Notes: generated from the letters alone by a model not told the origin. A stretch of DNA of 64,000 nucleotides from Salinimicrobium marinum (GCF_014651535.1 NZ_BMXB01000009.1:1-64000), one strand, 5' to 3'; positions 10,857 through 19,114 are shown, counted from the first letter of the stretch. Translations and numbers: made by a program.

Positions 10857-11249
10857 ATGAACTTACGAGGCAGAAATAAAATAAGTACGGAATTCAGCAT
10901 GAGTTCCATGACAGATATCGTATTTTTATTACTTATCTTTTTCATGCTTACTTCGCCGTCGATAACGCCGGAGGCGCTTGATCTTATCCTGCCAAAAGCA
11001 AAAGGGAAAACCACCTCTGTACAAAATGTATCCGTGAGTATTACAAAAGACCTGCAGGTGTATATTGATGATGAAAGGGTAAGCACAAGCTCTTTGGAAC
11101 AAAGATTGAAGAGTAAACTTGGAGGGGTGGATGATCCAACCATTATTTTAAGAGCAGAAGAAGGAGTTCCTATTGAAAATGCTGTAAATGTTATGGACAT
11201 TGCTAATAGGAACAGATACAAGATCGTTCTTGCGGTAAGACCGGAATAA
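10857..11249 (+). CDS. exbD: ExbD/TolR family biopolymer transport protein
   Basis: Partner of ExbB. It has 130 residues with one N-terminal transmembrane segment carrying the essential aspartate (SSMTDIVFLLLIFFML, Asp about residue 20) and a periplasmic C-terminal domain (VSITKDLQVYIDDERV ... IVLAVRPE). It is immediately downstream of exbB and upstream of the TonB-like gene, so the three form one unit. Confidence 0.92.
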   Translation: MNLRGRNKISTEFSMSSMTDIVFLLLIFFMLTSPSITPEALDLILPKAKGKTTSVQNVSVSITKDLQVYIDDERVSTSSLEQRLKSKLGGVDDPTIILRAEEGVPIENAVNVMDIANRNRYKIVLAVRPE

Positions 11250-11267
11250 ATTATAATTTCTGAAAAA

Positions 11268-12089
11268 GTGAAATATCTAGAGACACAACACGAAAGAAAA
11301 TCATTTGCCATCACGGTAGTGTTGCACGTGTTGTTGATCCTTATCCTTTTTTTCTTCGGATTTAAATATCTGGACCCGCCGCCGGAAAGCGGAATCGCTA
11401 TAAACTTCGGCACTTCTGAAGTCGGTTCGGGTGTCGACCAGCCAACCGAGCCGGTTCAATCTGCGCCTCAACAAACACGGCCAGAAGTTACTCCGGTAGA
11501 ATCAAATGTGCAGGAAGAAATAGTAACTTCAGAAATTTCTGATGCACCGGTTATTGAGAAGAAGAAAAAAGAAGAGCCTGTTGTTAAGAAGCAGGAGCCG
11601 GTAAAAGAGCAGCCAAAAGAACCTGCCAAGAAACCCGAACCAAAACCCGATAAATCGACTACAGATGCTTTAAGCAGTATCCTTAACGGACCCGAAAATG
11701 ACGGCAGTGCAACAGGTGGGGAAGGAAACGATAATCAGGCCGGAGACAAAGGAGATCCAAACGGAGATCCTAATGCCAGTGCATATTACGGGAACGGTTC
11801 CGGGCTTGATGGTGATGGGAATTACCGTCTTGGAGGCAGAAGAGCTTTGAATAAAGAGAAATTTGTTCAGGATTGTAACGAATCGGGGATTGTGGTAGTG
11901 CAGATAGAAGTAAACCAGAACGGGCAGGTGACACGAGCAATACCCGGTGTTAAAGGAACTACCAATAATGCCTCCTGTTTGACAGATCCTGCAAGAAGGG
12001 CTGCGCTTGCTACCAGGTTCAACAGCGATGACAATGCTCCCTCCAAACAAGTGGGGACAATTATCTACAACTTCAAACTTTCAGAATAA
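11268..12089 (+). CDS. TonB-like energy transducer
   Basis: Probably couples ExbBD to outer-membrane receptors. It has 273 residues starting at a GTG. An N-terminal segment (SFAITVVLHVLLILILFFFG) is the membrane anchor and includes the conserved-type histidine. A long Pro/Lys/Glu-rich stretch (about 60-130), a Gly/Asn/Asp-rich stretch (about 140-180) and a C-terminal domain follow, the last with NESGIVVVQIEVNQNGQV, like TonB C-terminal beta-strands. The C-terminal half lacks the canonical YP motif, so it is a divergent family member. It ends 5 nt before folC. Confidence 0.82.
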   Translation: MKYLETQHERKSFAITVVLHVLLILILFFFGFKYLDPPPESGIAINFGTSEVGSGVDQPTEPVQSAPQQTRPEVTPVESNVQEEIVTSEISDAPVIEKKKKEEPVVKKQEPVKEQPKEPAKKPEPKPDKSTTDALSSILNGPENDGSATGGEGNDNQAGDKGDPNGDPNASAYYGNGSGLDGDGNYRLGGRRALNKEKFVQDCNESGIVVVQIEVNQNGQVTRAIPGVKGTTNNASCLTDPARRAALATRFNSDDNAPSKQVGTIIYNFKLSE

Positions 12090-12094
12090 TATTG

Positions 12095-13312
12095 ATGAAC
12101 TATCAGGAAACTGTTGACTGGATGTTTCAGCAGTTACCCATGTATCAGCAGCTGGGAAGCAAGGCGTACAGGGTAAACTTATCCAATATTGAAAAACTTT
12201 CAGCACATTTACAAGATCCGCACAAGAAGTTTCAAACACTTCATGTGGCAGGTACTAATGGAAAAGGTTCTGTTTCTCATATGCTGGCTTCAGTATTGCA
12301 GGAGTCAGGATTTAAAGTCGGATTATATACTTCTCCGCACCTTAAAGATTTTCGGGAACGGATAAAGATCAACGGAAAAGAAATCAGTGAAAATGCAGTT
12401 ACAAATTTCATTTCTGAAAACAAAGCATTTTTGGAGGAAAGGAACTTCTCTTTTTTCGAGATGACGGTAGGAATGGCTTTCGAATATTTTTCTGCTCAAC
12501 AAGTAGATGTTGCTGTTATTGAGGTGGGGCTGGGCGGAAGATTGGATTCCACCAATATCATTCATCCGGAACTTTCTGTAATCACCAATATTGGCTTTGA
12601 TCATACAGCTATGCTGGGGAATACCCTGGCAGCGATTGCCGGCGAAAAGGCCGGAATTGTCAAGAATGAAGTCCCTGTAGTAATTGGTGAAACTCATCTC
12701 GAAACCCTTCCTGTTTTTAGAAAAGTGGCAGCGCAATTTAATGCTCCGCTTTTTTTAGCTGAAGAATATAGCGGCAAGATAGTAGAAACTGATCTTAAAG
12801 GTACGTATCAACAAAAGAATATAAGAACTGTCCTGGCTTCAATAGAAGTGCTGAAGGAGAATGGTTGGAACATCATCCCGGAAGCGGCAGAAAAAGGCCT
12901 GAAAAACGTTGTAAGGAATACCGGGCTGCGGGGTCGTTGGGAGGTGCTGCAGGTTAATCCTAAAGTGATTTGCGATACAGCACATAACAGGGAAGGTCTT
13001 GTTTATGCGATGAAACAGTTGCAGGAGGAACAATTTGAGAATATGCATATAGTTTTGGGAGTGGTCAACGATAAAGATTTATCGGCTGTTCTTCCCCTAA
13101 TGCCAGATTTTGCAACTTTTTATTACTGCAGACCAAATATCCCCAGAGGTCTTGATGCTGAAATCTTGGAAGAAAAAGCTGGGGAAATTGGGTTAAAAGG
13201 GCGGTCATATTCTTCGGTTTCAAAAGCTTACGGATCTGCTCTGAAAGCAGCCGGTGAGCGGGATGTTATCTACGTTGGCGGCAGCACTTTTACGGTTGCT
13301 GAAATAATTTAA
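12095..13312 (+). CDS. folC: dihydrofolate/folylpolyglutamate synthase
   Basis: Adds glutamate to dihydropteroate/folates with ATP, a Mur-ligase-fold enzyme. The P-loop is HVAGTNGKGSVSHML (about residue 50), with the ligase motifs VGLGGRLDSTNI, ITNIGFDH and the C-terminal-domain motif CDTAHNREGL. The 405 residues match the family. A TTG codon sits directly before the ATG at 12095; the ATG is the simpler start. It follows the tonB-like gene by 5 nt and is probably co-transcribed, although the functional link is not obvious. No hairpin terminator is visible after it. Confidence 0.93.
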   Translation: MNYQETVDWMFQQLPMYQQLGSKAYRVNLSNIEKLSAHLQDPHKKFQTLHVAGTNGKGSVSHMLASVLQESGFKVGLYTSPHLKDFRERIKINGKEISENAVTNFISENKAFLEERNFSFFEMTVGMAFEYFSAQQVDVAVIEVGLGGRLDSTNIIHPELSVITNIGFDHTAMLGNTLAAIAGEKAGIVKNEVPVVIGETHLETLPVFRKVAAQFNAPLFLAEEYSGKIVETDLKGTYQQKNIRTVLASIEVLKENGWNIIPEAAEKGLKNVVRNTGLRGRWEVLQVNPKVICDTAHNREGLVYAMKQLQEEQFENMHIVLGVVNDKDLSAVLPLMPDFATFYYCRPNIPRGLDAEILEEKAGEIGLKGRSYSSVSKAYGSALKAAGERDVIYVGGSTFTVAEII

Positions 13313-13329
13313 TTTTTTTAATTTTTTTC

Positions 13330-13360
13330 TTTGCATAAATAAAAATGTAGTCTATATTTG
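13330..13360 (+). promoter_or_regulatory. promoter of the tRNA-Val cluster
   Basis: TTTG (13330-13333), 19-nt spacer, TATATTTG (13353-13360): an exact match to the Bacteroidota housekeeping consensus in both boxes and in spacing. It lies 58 nt upstream of the first tRNA and is the best promoter in the window. Confidence 0.85.
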
Positions 13361-13418
13361 CATCCGCATTCAGAGAGAGACTAGCACTTGAAGAAAGCGA
13401 AAGTTCAAAAGTTTATTG

Positions 13419-13493
13419 GGGCAATTAGCTCAGTTGGTTCAGAGCACCTCGTTTACACCGAGGGGGTCGGGGGTTCGAATCCCTCATTGCCCA
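13419..13493 (+). tRNA. tRNA-Val (anticodon TAC)
   Basis: A 75-nt cloverleaf. The acceptor stem is GGGCAAT / ATTGCCC with discriminator A, the D-arm is GCTCAGTTGGTTCAGAGC, the anticodon stem CCTCG / CGAGG encloses loop TTTACAC (anticodon TAC), and the T-arm has GGTTCGAATCC. CCA is not encoded. It is the first copy of a duplicated cassette. Confidence 0.96.
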
Positions 13494-13498
13494 CAAAA

Positions 13499-13526
13499 GA
13501 AAGGCTTCCATTTGGAGGCCTTTTTT
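13499..13526 (+). terminator. terminator after the first tRNA-Val
   Basis: Inverted repeat AAGGCTTCC / GGAGGCCTT (one G-T pair) with a 4-nt loop and a T6 run, directly after the tRNA. The same hairpin recurs after the third tRNA. Confidence 0.85.
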
Positions 13527-13571
13527 ATTATATTTAGAGAGGGATTGTTTTTTAATTCCAATCCTGAAAAA

Positions 13572-13646
13572 GGGTGATTAGCTCAGCTGGTTCAGAGCAC
13601 TACCTCGACAAGGTAGGGGTCACTGGTTCGAACCCAGTATCACCCA
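13572..13646 (+). tRNA. tRNA-Val (anticodon GAC)
   Basis: A 75-nt cloverleaf. Acceptor GGGTGAT / ATCACCC, anticodon stem CTACC / GGTAG with loop TCGACAA (anticodon GAC), and T-arm GGTTCGAACCC. CCA is not encoded. It sits after a terminator, so it needs read-through or its own promoter: TATATTTA at 13529-13536 is one mismatch from TAnnTTTG. Confidence 0.95.
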
Positions 13647-13658
13647 CAGAATGACAGA

Positions 13659-13672
13659 AGAACTTCGGTTCT
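13659..13672 (+). other. UUCG tetraloop hairpin between tRNAs
   Basis: AGAAC-TTCG-GTTCT is a perfect 5-bp stem closed by a C(UUCG)G tetraloop, with no T run after it. It lies between the second and third tRNAs and may be a processing or stability element of the precursor rather than a terminator. Confidence 0.5.
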
Positions 13673-13691
13673 ACTAAAAGAAAGTTTATTG

Positions 13692-13766
13692 GGGCAATTA
13701 GCTCAGTTGGTTCAGAGCACCTCGTTTACACCGAGGGGGTCGGGGGTTCGAATCCCTCATTGCCCA
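13692..13766 (+). tRNA. tRNA-Val (anticodon TAC), second copy
   Basis: Identical over its 75 nt to the tRNA at 13419-13493 (loop TTTACAC, anticodon TAC). Flanking bases and the downstream hairpin are also duplicated, so it came from a segmental duplication. Confidence 0.96.
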
Positions 13767-13772
13767 CAAAAG

Positions 13773-13798
13773 AAAAGGCTTCCATTTGGAGGCCTTTT
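13773..13798 (+). terminator. terminator after the third tRNA-Val
   Basis: Same hairpin as after the first tRNA (AAGGCTTCC / GGAGGCCTT) followed by TTTT. On the minus strand the hairpin is also followed by a T-rich stretch, so it may also stop the convergent murF transcript that ends at 13843. Confidence 0.8.
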
Positions 13799-13842
13799 CG
13801 ATTTTAAGATTTGTCCCGTCCTGAAATTTCAGAGGTTGTTCA

Positions 13843-15123
13843 TTACAATAAATCGACAATCCGTTCCAGGGCCATACCTCTTGAGCCTTTTATCAGCAGA
13901 AATTTCCCTTCTGTTTCCTTGGGATTAAAAGCAGCTTTGAAATCTTCAAAATTTTTGAATTTCTGGATCTTTTCTGTAGCTGTCGTCGTTCTATGAAAAT
14001 TCTCGCCAAGCAGAATGACCTTTTCTATGTTCGATGCTTCCATTTTATTTACCAGCTGTTGGTGTTCGTCTGCGGCTTGTGCTCCCATTTCAAACATGTC
14101 TCCCAGAAATACTATTTTTGAAGCTCCTTTTAGGTTTTCAAAATTTTCTATCGCCGCGACCATACTTGTGGGATTTGCATTATAAGCGTCAAGGATTATC
14201 TTTGTGCTGCCCTTCTGGATGATTTGTGATCTATTATTCCGGGGAGTGTATTCTTTAATAGCGGCCTTAATTTGATCTTCAGGAACATCAAAATATTTTC
14301 CGATGGAAAAAGCAGCGGCCATATTCTTTGCGTTGTATGCTCCGATAAGATTAGATTCTATTTTCAGGTCATTGTACTGTATTGAAGCGTAATCTGATCC
14401 CATTGGAAACTGAATTTGAAGATCGGCTTCTTTGGAACTTCCGAAGCTATATGTTTTATGATAATCAAATTGCTTTTTTTGAATAGGATCATCGTAGTTT
14501 AAAAAGACAGTTTTATTGTTTTGCTTGAGGAAATCATAAAGTTCACTTTTACCTTTTATTACTCCTTCCACGCTTCCAAAACCTTCCAGGTGTGCTTTTC
14601 CGAAATTGGTGATATAACCATAGTCGGGTTGGGCTATTCCGCATAGAAATTCAATTTCCTTTTGGTGATTGGCGCCCATTTCAACAATTCCAATTTCAGT
14701 TTCTCTGGTCATGGAAAGGAGTGTTAAAGGAACTCCAATGGGGTTATTAAGGTTGCCAACAGTAGCGGTAGTCTTATATTTCTTTGAAAGCACTGCATTG
14801 ATTAATTCTTTGGTAGTGGTCTTGCCATTGCTTCCGGTAAGGGAGATTATTGGTGTGTTGAGGTAAATCCGATGAAAGGTGGAAAGTTCCTGAAGTGCTG
14901 TTAAAACATCCTGTACCAGGATGAGCCGACTGTTTTGTTCGACAGGTTGCTCATCAATGAATGCGTAAGAAGCTCCTTTCTCAAGGGCCTGCAGGGCAAA
15001 GCTGTTTCCATTGAAGTTATCTCCTTTAAGTGCGAAGAAGATGCTATTGTGATTGATTTTTCGGGTATCGGTACTAACGCCGGAGCTGTTCAGGAAAAGC
15101 TCATGTATCTGTTCAATTTTCAT
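13843..15123 (-). CDS. murF: UDP-MurNAc-tripeptide--D-Ala-D-Ala ligase
   Basis: Adds D-Ala-D-Ala to the UDP-MurNAc-tripeptide, the last cytoplasmic step of the peptidoglycan monomer. It has 426 residues with Mur-ligase motifs: STDTRKI near residue 19, P-loop ISLTGSNGKTTTKEL (about 93), EMGANHQKEIEFL, ITNFGKAHLEGFG and ILDAYNANPTSM. It lies downstream of gldJ but behind a strong terminator. TAGCTTTA (plus 15129-15136) ends 5 nt before the ATG, so it probably has its own promoter and a leaderless transcript. Confidence 0.95.
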   Translation of the reverse strand: MKIEQIHELFLNSSGVSTDTRKINHNSIFFALKGDNFNGNSFALQALEKGASYAFIDEQPVEQNSRLILVQDVLTALQELSTFHRIYLNTPIISLTGSNGKTTTKELINAVLSKKYKTTATVGNLNNPIGVPLTLLSMTRETEIGIVEMGANHQKEIEFLCGIAQPDYGYITNFGKAHLEGFGSVEGVIKGKSELYDFLKQNNKTVFLNYDDPIQKKQFDYHKTYSFGSSKEADLQIQFPMGSDYASIQYNDLKIESNLIGAYNAKNMAAAFSIGKYFDVPEDQIKAAIKEYTPRNNRSQIIQKGSTKIILDAYNANPTSMVAAIENFENLKGASKIVFLGDMFEMGAQAADEHQQLVNKMEASNIEKVILLGENFHRTTTATEKIQKFKNFEDFKAAFNPKETEGKFLLIKGSRGMALERIVDLL

Positions 15124-15140
15124 GAAAATAAAGCTATAAA

Positions 15141-15167
15141 AAAAGCCCTAAATCAATTAGGGCTTTT
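15141..15167 (-). terminator. terminator of gldJ
   Basis: Perfect 11-bp inverted repeat AAAAGCCCTAA / TTAGGGCTTTT with a 5-nt loop and T8 on the minus strand, 22 nt after the gldJ stop and just before the murF promoter box. Confidence 0.9.
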
Positions 15168-15189
15168 CTGAATTTATTTAAATATGCAA

Positions 15190-16845
15190 TTAATTTCTTG
15201 CAGTCTTGTTTTTTGACTGTGATTTGGATCCTACGCGCGACATTGCGTTTCTAAATCCAATATAATCTGTAGCCATATCCTGAGGGAAATATCTTCTTTG
15301 TGCAGGATCGAGCCAGTAAGCTCTGTCTCTCCAGGAGCCTCCTTTGTATACTCTTACGTTGTCATCGATAAGGGTTGTTCTTCCTGATGTTTCATCGTAC
15401 TGAAGGCTACGTCCGCCTGCACTGTCAATACTTGCAGTATGGATTGGTGAGTTGTACATTCTTTGCGAAGGTTCTTCGGTTTCTGCAAAAGAACCATAAT
15501 TTCTGGAAGACCTTTTGTCTCCGTCACGGAAATTCCTGTTGTCACTTTCTGAAAAATTTGGTCTCAGGTAAGTGTCCTCTTCAGTGATAGGTTCTGTAGC
15601 AATCTCCCCCGGAAGGTTTCTTGCGACAATTCTTCCGTTACTCAATGTATCATACTGGATTTCGTCAACTCCCAAAACCTTGATGGTGCCATCTTCGGTA
15701 ATGGAGTGTTTTGTGTAGATGTTTCCGCGGTAATAGTTGAAATCGTTGAATTCGTCATCGACTATAGGGCGATATACATCTAATACCCATTCTGCAACGT
15801 TTCCGGCCATATCGTAAAGTCCGAAGTCATTAGGTTCGTATGATTTTACCTCTGCAGTAATATCGGCACCGTCATCACTCCATCCCGCAATTCCGCCGTA
15901 ATCTCCGTCACCTTGCTTAAAGTTTGCCATCTGGTCGCCACGACTTGTAGCATCTCCAGATCTGGTGTACTGGCTATCCCATGGATATTTTTTTCTTCCG
16001 CGGTATGCATTGTAGCTTCTTATGCCAACCATGGCAAGTGCTGCATATTCCCATTCGGCTTCAGTAGGAAGTCGGTATTCCGGAAGAAGGATTCCGTGCT
16101 TACGTTGTACGTAAAGGCCGGTACTGTCTCCCTGAGTATATCTATCTGAATTATTCCCGCCACGTAAAATTTCTTCATTTCCTCCATAAGCCTGGGTTGG
16201 AGTATTTAGGTAGGTTTCTGTATTGAAAGTTTGTCCGGCTTCGGCTTCCATACGTGCGCCTTTCTGGGTAATCCCTTCTTCTTCCAGTCGTAGCTCATTC
16301 ACCCTGTCGGTTCTCCATTTACTGAATTCAACTGCCTGTATCCAGCTAACCCCAACTACAGGATAGTTTGCATATGCGGGATGGCGCAGGTAGTTATTAG
16401 TCATGGTCTCATTGTAGCCTAACCGGTTTCTCCATACTAATGTATCGGGTAAAGCACCATGATAAATGTTGCGGTACCTTTCTTCGCTTGGAGGGTATAC
16501 TCTTTTTAAATAATCTAAGTATTCGAGGTACATTAAATTTGTAACCTCTGTTTCATCCATATAGAATGACTGTACGTGTTGTTGGGTAGGAGTGTTGTTC
16601 CAATCGTGCATTACATCATCCTGAACTCTTCCCATTGTAAAAGTTCCGCCTTCAACAAAAATAAGACCGGGACCTGCTTCCTGTTCCTTGAAATCTGCAT
16701 TGTAGTTGAAGCCACCATCTTTGGAATTAATATCCCAGCCCGTAGCACGGGAGTTGTTCTTGTAATCCCTAGAGTTGTTACAGCTTAATAAGCCGGCGCT
16801 TAATGCGATGGCGAAAAATGCTTTTACAGCAACCTTATTTCTCAT
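15190..16845 (-). CDS. gldJ: gliding motility / T9SS lipoprotein GldJ
   Basis: Outer-membrane lipoprotein needed for gliding and for a working type IX secretion system in Flavobacteriia. It has 551 residues. The N-terminal signal ends in the lipobox LLSC (Cys about 22). The rest is a formylglycine-generating-enzyme/SUMF1-like fold: VEGGTFTMGR, FYMDETEVTN, YPVVGVSWIQAVEFSKWR, YRLPTEAEWEYAAL, NDFGLYDMAGNVAEWV and the C-terminal VYKGGSWRD ... IGFRNAMSRV. A GTG 6 nt upstream is an alternative start. It is divergent from porV, and the long 5' region (about 190 nt to the predicted promoter) may hold regulation. The C-terminal tail is Lys/Ser-rich, as in GldJ. Confidence 0.93.
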   Translation of the reverse strand: MRNKVAVKAFFAIALSAGLLSCNNSRDYKNNSRATGWDINSKDGGFNYNADFKEQEAGPGLIFVEGGTFTMGRVQDDVMHDWNNTPTQQHVQSFYMDETEVTNLMYLEYLDYLKRVYPPSEERYRNIYHGALPDTLVWRNRLGYNETMTNNYLRHPAYANYPVVGVSWIQAVEFSKWRTDRVNELRLEEEGITQKGARMEAEAGQTFNTETYLNTPTQAYGGNEEILRGGNNSDRYTQGDSTGLYVQRKHGILLPEYRLPTEAEWEYAALAMVGIRSYNAYRGRKKYPWDSQYTRSGDATSRGDQMANFKQGDGDYGGIAGWSDDGADITAEVKSYEPNDFGLYDMAGNVAEWVLDVYRPIVDDEFNDFNYYRGNIYTKHSITEDGTIKVLGVDEIQYDTLSNGRIVARNLPGEIATEPITEEDTYLRPNFSESDNRNFRDGDKRSSRNYGSFAETEEPSQRMYNSPIHTASIDSAGGRSLQYDETSGRTTLIDDNVRVYKGGSWRDRAYWLDPAQRRYFPQDMATDYIGFRNAMSRVGSKSQSKNKTARN

Positions 16846-17052
16846 ATTCACAGTATCTTTTGTAGCAATTTTTGGCTTTGCAATATAGTAATTAACGTCA
16901 AACTTTCAAGAATATTACAGAGGATTTGAAATACTGTAATATCCTGTAAATCCATAACTAACGTTATGAATTACGGTTTATTATTTTAATAAAACCCACT
17001 TTTTACTTTTAATCCTTTGTATCAAAATTAATACCTATTAACTAAGATGGGA

Positions 17053-17085
17053 CAAAAGTAGCTGTTTTTTTCGAATTTGTTCAAA
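17053..17085 (-). promoter_or_regulatory. promoter of gldJ
   Basis: On the minus strand TTTG (plus 17082-17085), 21-nt spacer, TACTTTTG (plus 17053-17060), a perfect -7 box. It implies a leader of roughly 200 nt before gldJ. Confidence 0.6.
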
Positions 17086-17287
17086 TCTTATATGGCTGTA
17101 AAAGAGGTTGTACGTCAAATTTTTATCATTTTTAAAATAGATTTTCTGAAAAGCTGCGTGGGCAGTGGTTTGGAGGATCCTATTCGATGCTGTAAGGATT
17201 TGTAGGAAAAGATTAAAAGATACACAAGTTTATAGTAAAAAGTGCGTTATACACTAAGAAAGTGGAGAATTTCTGTAATTTGGTTAT

Positions 17288-17314
17288 TTTGTAGCGGGAA
17301 TTCAGATATATTTG
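17288..17314 (+). promoter_or_regulatory. promoter of porV
   Basis: TATATTTG at 17307-17314 is a perfect TAnnTTTG box ending 19 nt before the ATG. TTTG at 17288-17291 is rather close (15-nt spacer), so the -33 assignment is weak. Confidence 0.6.
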
Positions 17315-17333
17315 TTGATATTTAAATTATTCT

Positions 17334-18494
17334 ATGAGGAAATTTTCACTCTTATTAATAAGTGGCTTCTTATTGATTAATGCCAAAGCGCTGGCGCAGG
17401 AACAGGATAGAGTAATAACTACAGCAGTGCCTTTCCTTCTGGTTGCGGCAGATGCTCGTGCGGCAGGGATGGGAGACCAGGGTGTTGCAACCCCGGTGGA
17501 TGCCTTTTCTCAGCAGTGGAACCCCGCAAAATATGTTTTTGCACCTAATGAACACGGATTTGGAGTTACTTATACTCCATACTTAAGTGAATTAGTAAAT
17601 GATATTTTCCTTGGAAACATTACCTATTATAACAGGATCGACGAAAGAAGTGCTTTTGCTGCAAGTTTTAAATATTTCAGTTTGGGTAATATTGAAGCCA
17701 GGGAATTTCCAGATGACCTTCCCCTTATCTTAAGTCCTAATGAATTTACGTTTGATCTTTCTTATTCCCTTCGTCTTAGTGAGAACTTTTCTATGGCAGT
17801 AGCGGGGCGTTACTTAAGGTCGGACCTTAAACTAGCTCCCGTAGATCCAGACGCTACTGCGGCAGGTTCTTTCGGGGTGGATGTAGCGGCATTTTATCAA
17901 AGTAATCTTATCTTTTTTGATTCTTTTGACGGGCAGTGGAGAGCCGGTGCGAACATCTCAAACATTGGCCCTAAAATAAAATATGATGAAGGCGGACAGG
18001 AAAATTTTATTCCTACTAACTTTAAATTAGGAGGGGGTTTTGACTTTATTCTTGATGCTTCAAACAGGATTGGAACATACGTCGAATTTAATAAATTGCT
18101 GGTGCCTACGCCTCAGGATTTTAATAACGACGGGCAAATAGATGCAGAGGATAACAGGGAGTATAATGATATTGGGGCTATTGAAGGTATCTTTAAATCT
18201 TTTGGAGATGCACCCGATGGTTTTAGTGAAGAACTTAAAGAAGTAACCTGGGCTTTAGGGGCAGAGTATGTATATGAAGATGCTTTTGCTTTAAGAGCCG
18301 GGTATTTTAATGAAAGCGAAGAGAAGGGTTCCAGAAGGTTTTTGTCTTTTGGTGCCGGATTTAAATATACCATGGTGAATATTGACGTTTCTTATTTGTT
18401 TTCTACCTCAGATGTTGTGAGTCCTCTTGAAGGAACTTTAAGGTTTGGGTTAACATTCAATTTCGGGGATCAATATGACAACGGATATTTTTAG
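17334..18494 (+). CDS. porV: T9SS outer-membrane protein PorV (LptO)
   Basis: Outer-membrane beta-barrel that shuttles T9SS cargo with a C-terminal signal to the attachment complex. It has 386 residues with a signal peptide ending near ALAQ (about 21). The PorV N-terminal block is VPFLLVAADARAAGMGDQG, followed by alternating beta-strands and the closing strand LRFGLTFNFG. A loop near residues 262-275 contains DFNNDGQIDAED, which fits the dockerin/EF-hand calcium loop D-x-N-x-D-G-x-I-x3-D. It is divergent from gldJ. In F. johnsoniae, as I recall, porU sits between them; here it does not. Confidence 0.92.
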   Translation: MRKFSLLLISGFLLINAKALAQEQDRVITTAVPFLLVAADARAAGMGDQGVATPVDAFSQQWNPAKYVFAPNEHGFGVTYTPYLSELVNDIFLGNITYYNRIDERSAFAASFKYFSLGNIEAREFPDDLPLILSPNEFTFDLSYSLRLSENFSMAVAGRYLRSDLKLAPVDPDATAAGSFGVDVAAFYQSNLIFFDSFDGQWRAGANISNIGPKIKYDEGGQENFIPTNFKLGGGFDFILDASNRIGTYVEFNKLLVPTPQDFNNDGQIDAEDNREYNDIGAIEGIFKSFGDAPDGFSEELKEVTWALGAEYVYEDAFALRAGYFNESEEKGSRRFLSFGAGFKYTMVNIDVSYLFSTSDVVSPLEGTLRFGLTFNFGDQYDNGYF

Positions 18495-18524
18495 AAAAAA
18501 CTTATAACATTTAAAAACTAAACA

Positions 18525-18558
18525 GGCCGTTGCAAATCATATTTGCGCGGTCTTTTTT
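18525..18558 (+). terminator. terminator of porV
   Basis: Stem GGCCGT-T-GCAAAT / ATTTGC-GCGGTC (12 pairs with one bulged T and two wobbles), then T6. It lies 30 nt after porV and 12 nt before the cdd start. Confidence 0.8.
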
Positions 18559-18570
18559 ATCTTATATAAC

Positions 18571-19053
18571 ATGGAAAAATTTACAATCACTGCAGATCTT
18601 GATATTTATAAAAGTATTGATGAATTACCGGAAGATGTTAAGGCCTTGATGGGAGATGCATTTACGGCCAGGGATAAGGCGTATTCCCCATATTCAAAGT
18701 TTAGTGTAGGTGCAGCTATATTGCTCGATAATGGAGAGATCATTACCGGCAGCAATCAGGAAAATGCATCCTATCCTGCCGGCCTTTGTGCCGAGCGTAC
18801 TGCCATTTTTTACGCAGGGGCAAAATTCCCTGAAGCAAAGATCATTAAGCTCGCACTTTCTGCTAAGTCTGATAAGCACACTGTAAAAATTCCTACCCCG
18901 CCTTGTGGCTCCTGCCGGCAGGCTATCGCAGAGTATGAAATGAAACAGGAAACACCAATTGAGATTTACTTTATGGGAGAGACAGGAAAGGTGGTAAAAG
19001 CTAATTCTATATCAGATTTACTTCCCTTGATTTTTGATAGTTCTTTCTTATAG
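18571..19053 (+). CDS. cdd: cytidine deaminase
   Basis: Zinc-dependent conversion of cytidine and deoxycytidine to uridine forms in pyrimidine salvage. It has 160 residues with N-terminal SPYSKFSVGAA, substrate motif NASYPAGLCAERTAI (zinc Cys and catalytic Glu) and PCGSCRQ with the two remaining zinc cysteines. That makes the ligand set C-C-C, as in tetrameric CDAs. The start at 18571 sits just after the porV terminator, so a separate promoter is needed; no clear box is seen. Confidence 0.93.
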   Translation: MEKFTITADLDIYKSIDELPEDVKALMGDAFTARDKAYSPYSKFSVGAAILLDNGEIITGSNQENASYPAGLCAERTAIFYAGAKFPEAKIIKLALSAKSDKHTVKIPTPPCGSCRQAIAEYEMKQETPIEIYFMGETGKVVKANSISDLLPLIFDSSFL

Positions 19054-19083
19054 TCTTTTTCTTATTTTTTACACCTAAAACTG

Positions 19084-19114
19084 TTTTCAATTCATCTTGA
19101 AAATAGTACTTTTG
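19084..19114 (+). promoter_or_regulatory. promoter of the pdhA-pdhC operon
   Basis: TTTT (19084-19087), 19-nt spacer, TACTTTTG (19107-19114), a perfect -7 box with good spacing. It ends 50 nt upstream of pdhA. Confidence 0.7.

Larger units (their letters stand above)
13408..13798 (+). repeat. direct duplication of a tRNA-Val/terminator cassette
   Basis: About 113 bp starting at 13408 (AAAGTTTATTG, tRNA, hairpin) recur starting at 13681, offset 273 bp. The copies differ by a single inserted A just before the hairpin. The unit holds the leader, the tRNA and its terminator; the tRNA-Val(GAC) lies between the two copies. Confidence 0.9.
16846..17333. other. gldJ-porV divergent intergenic region
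   Basis: About 480 bp without a credible gene. It holds a minus-strand promoter for gldJ near 17053-17085 and a plus-strand promoter for porV near 17288-17314. No ORF resembling the large PorU sortase fits here. Nothing else is recognised apart from AT-rich stretches. Confidence 0.7.

Noticed and set aside
13689-13928. A plus-strand ORF across the third tRNA-Val
   Set aside because: It reads through the tRNA and its terminator; tRNA structure explains this stretch.
15190-16845. GldJ as an active formylglycine-generating enzyme
   Set aside because: It shares the fold, but the lipoprotein signal, gene neighbours and full length fit GldJ; no sulfatase gene is near.
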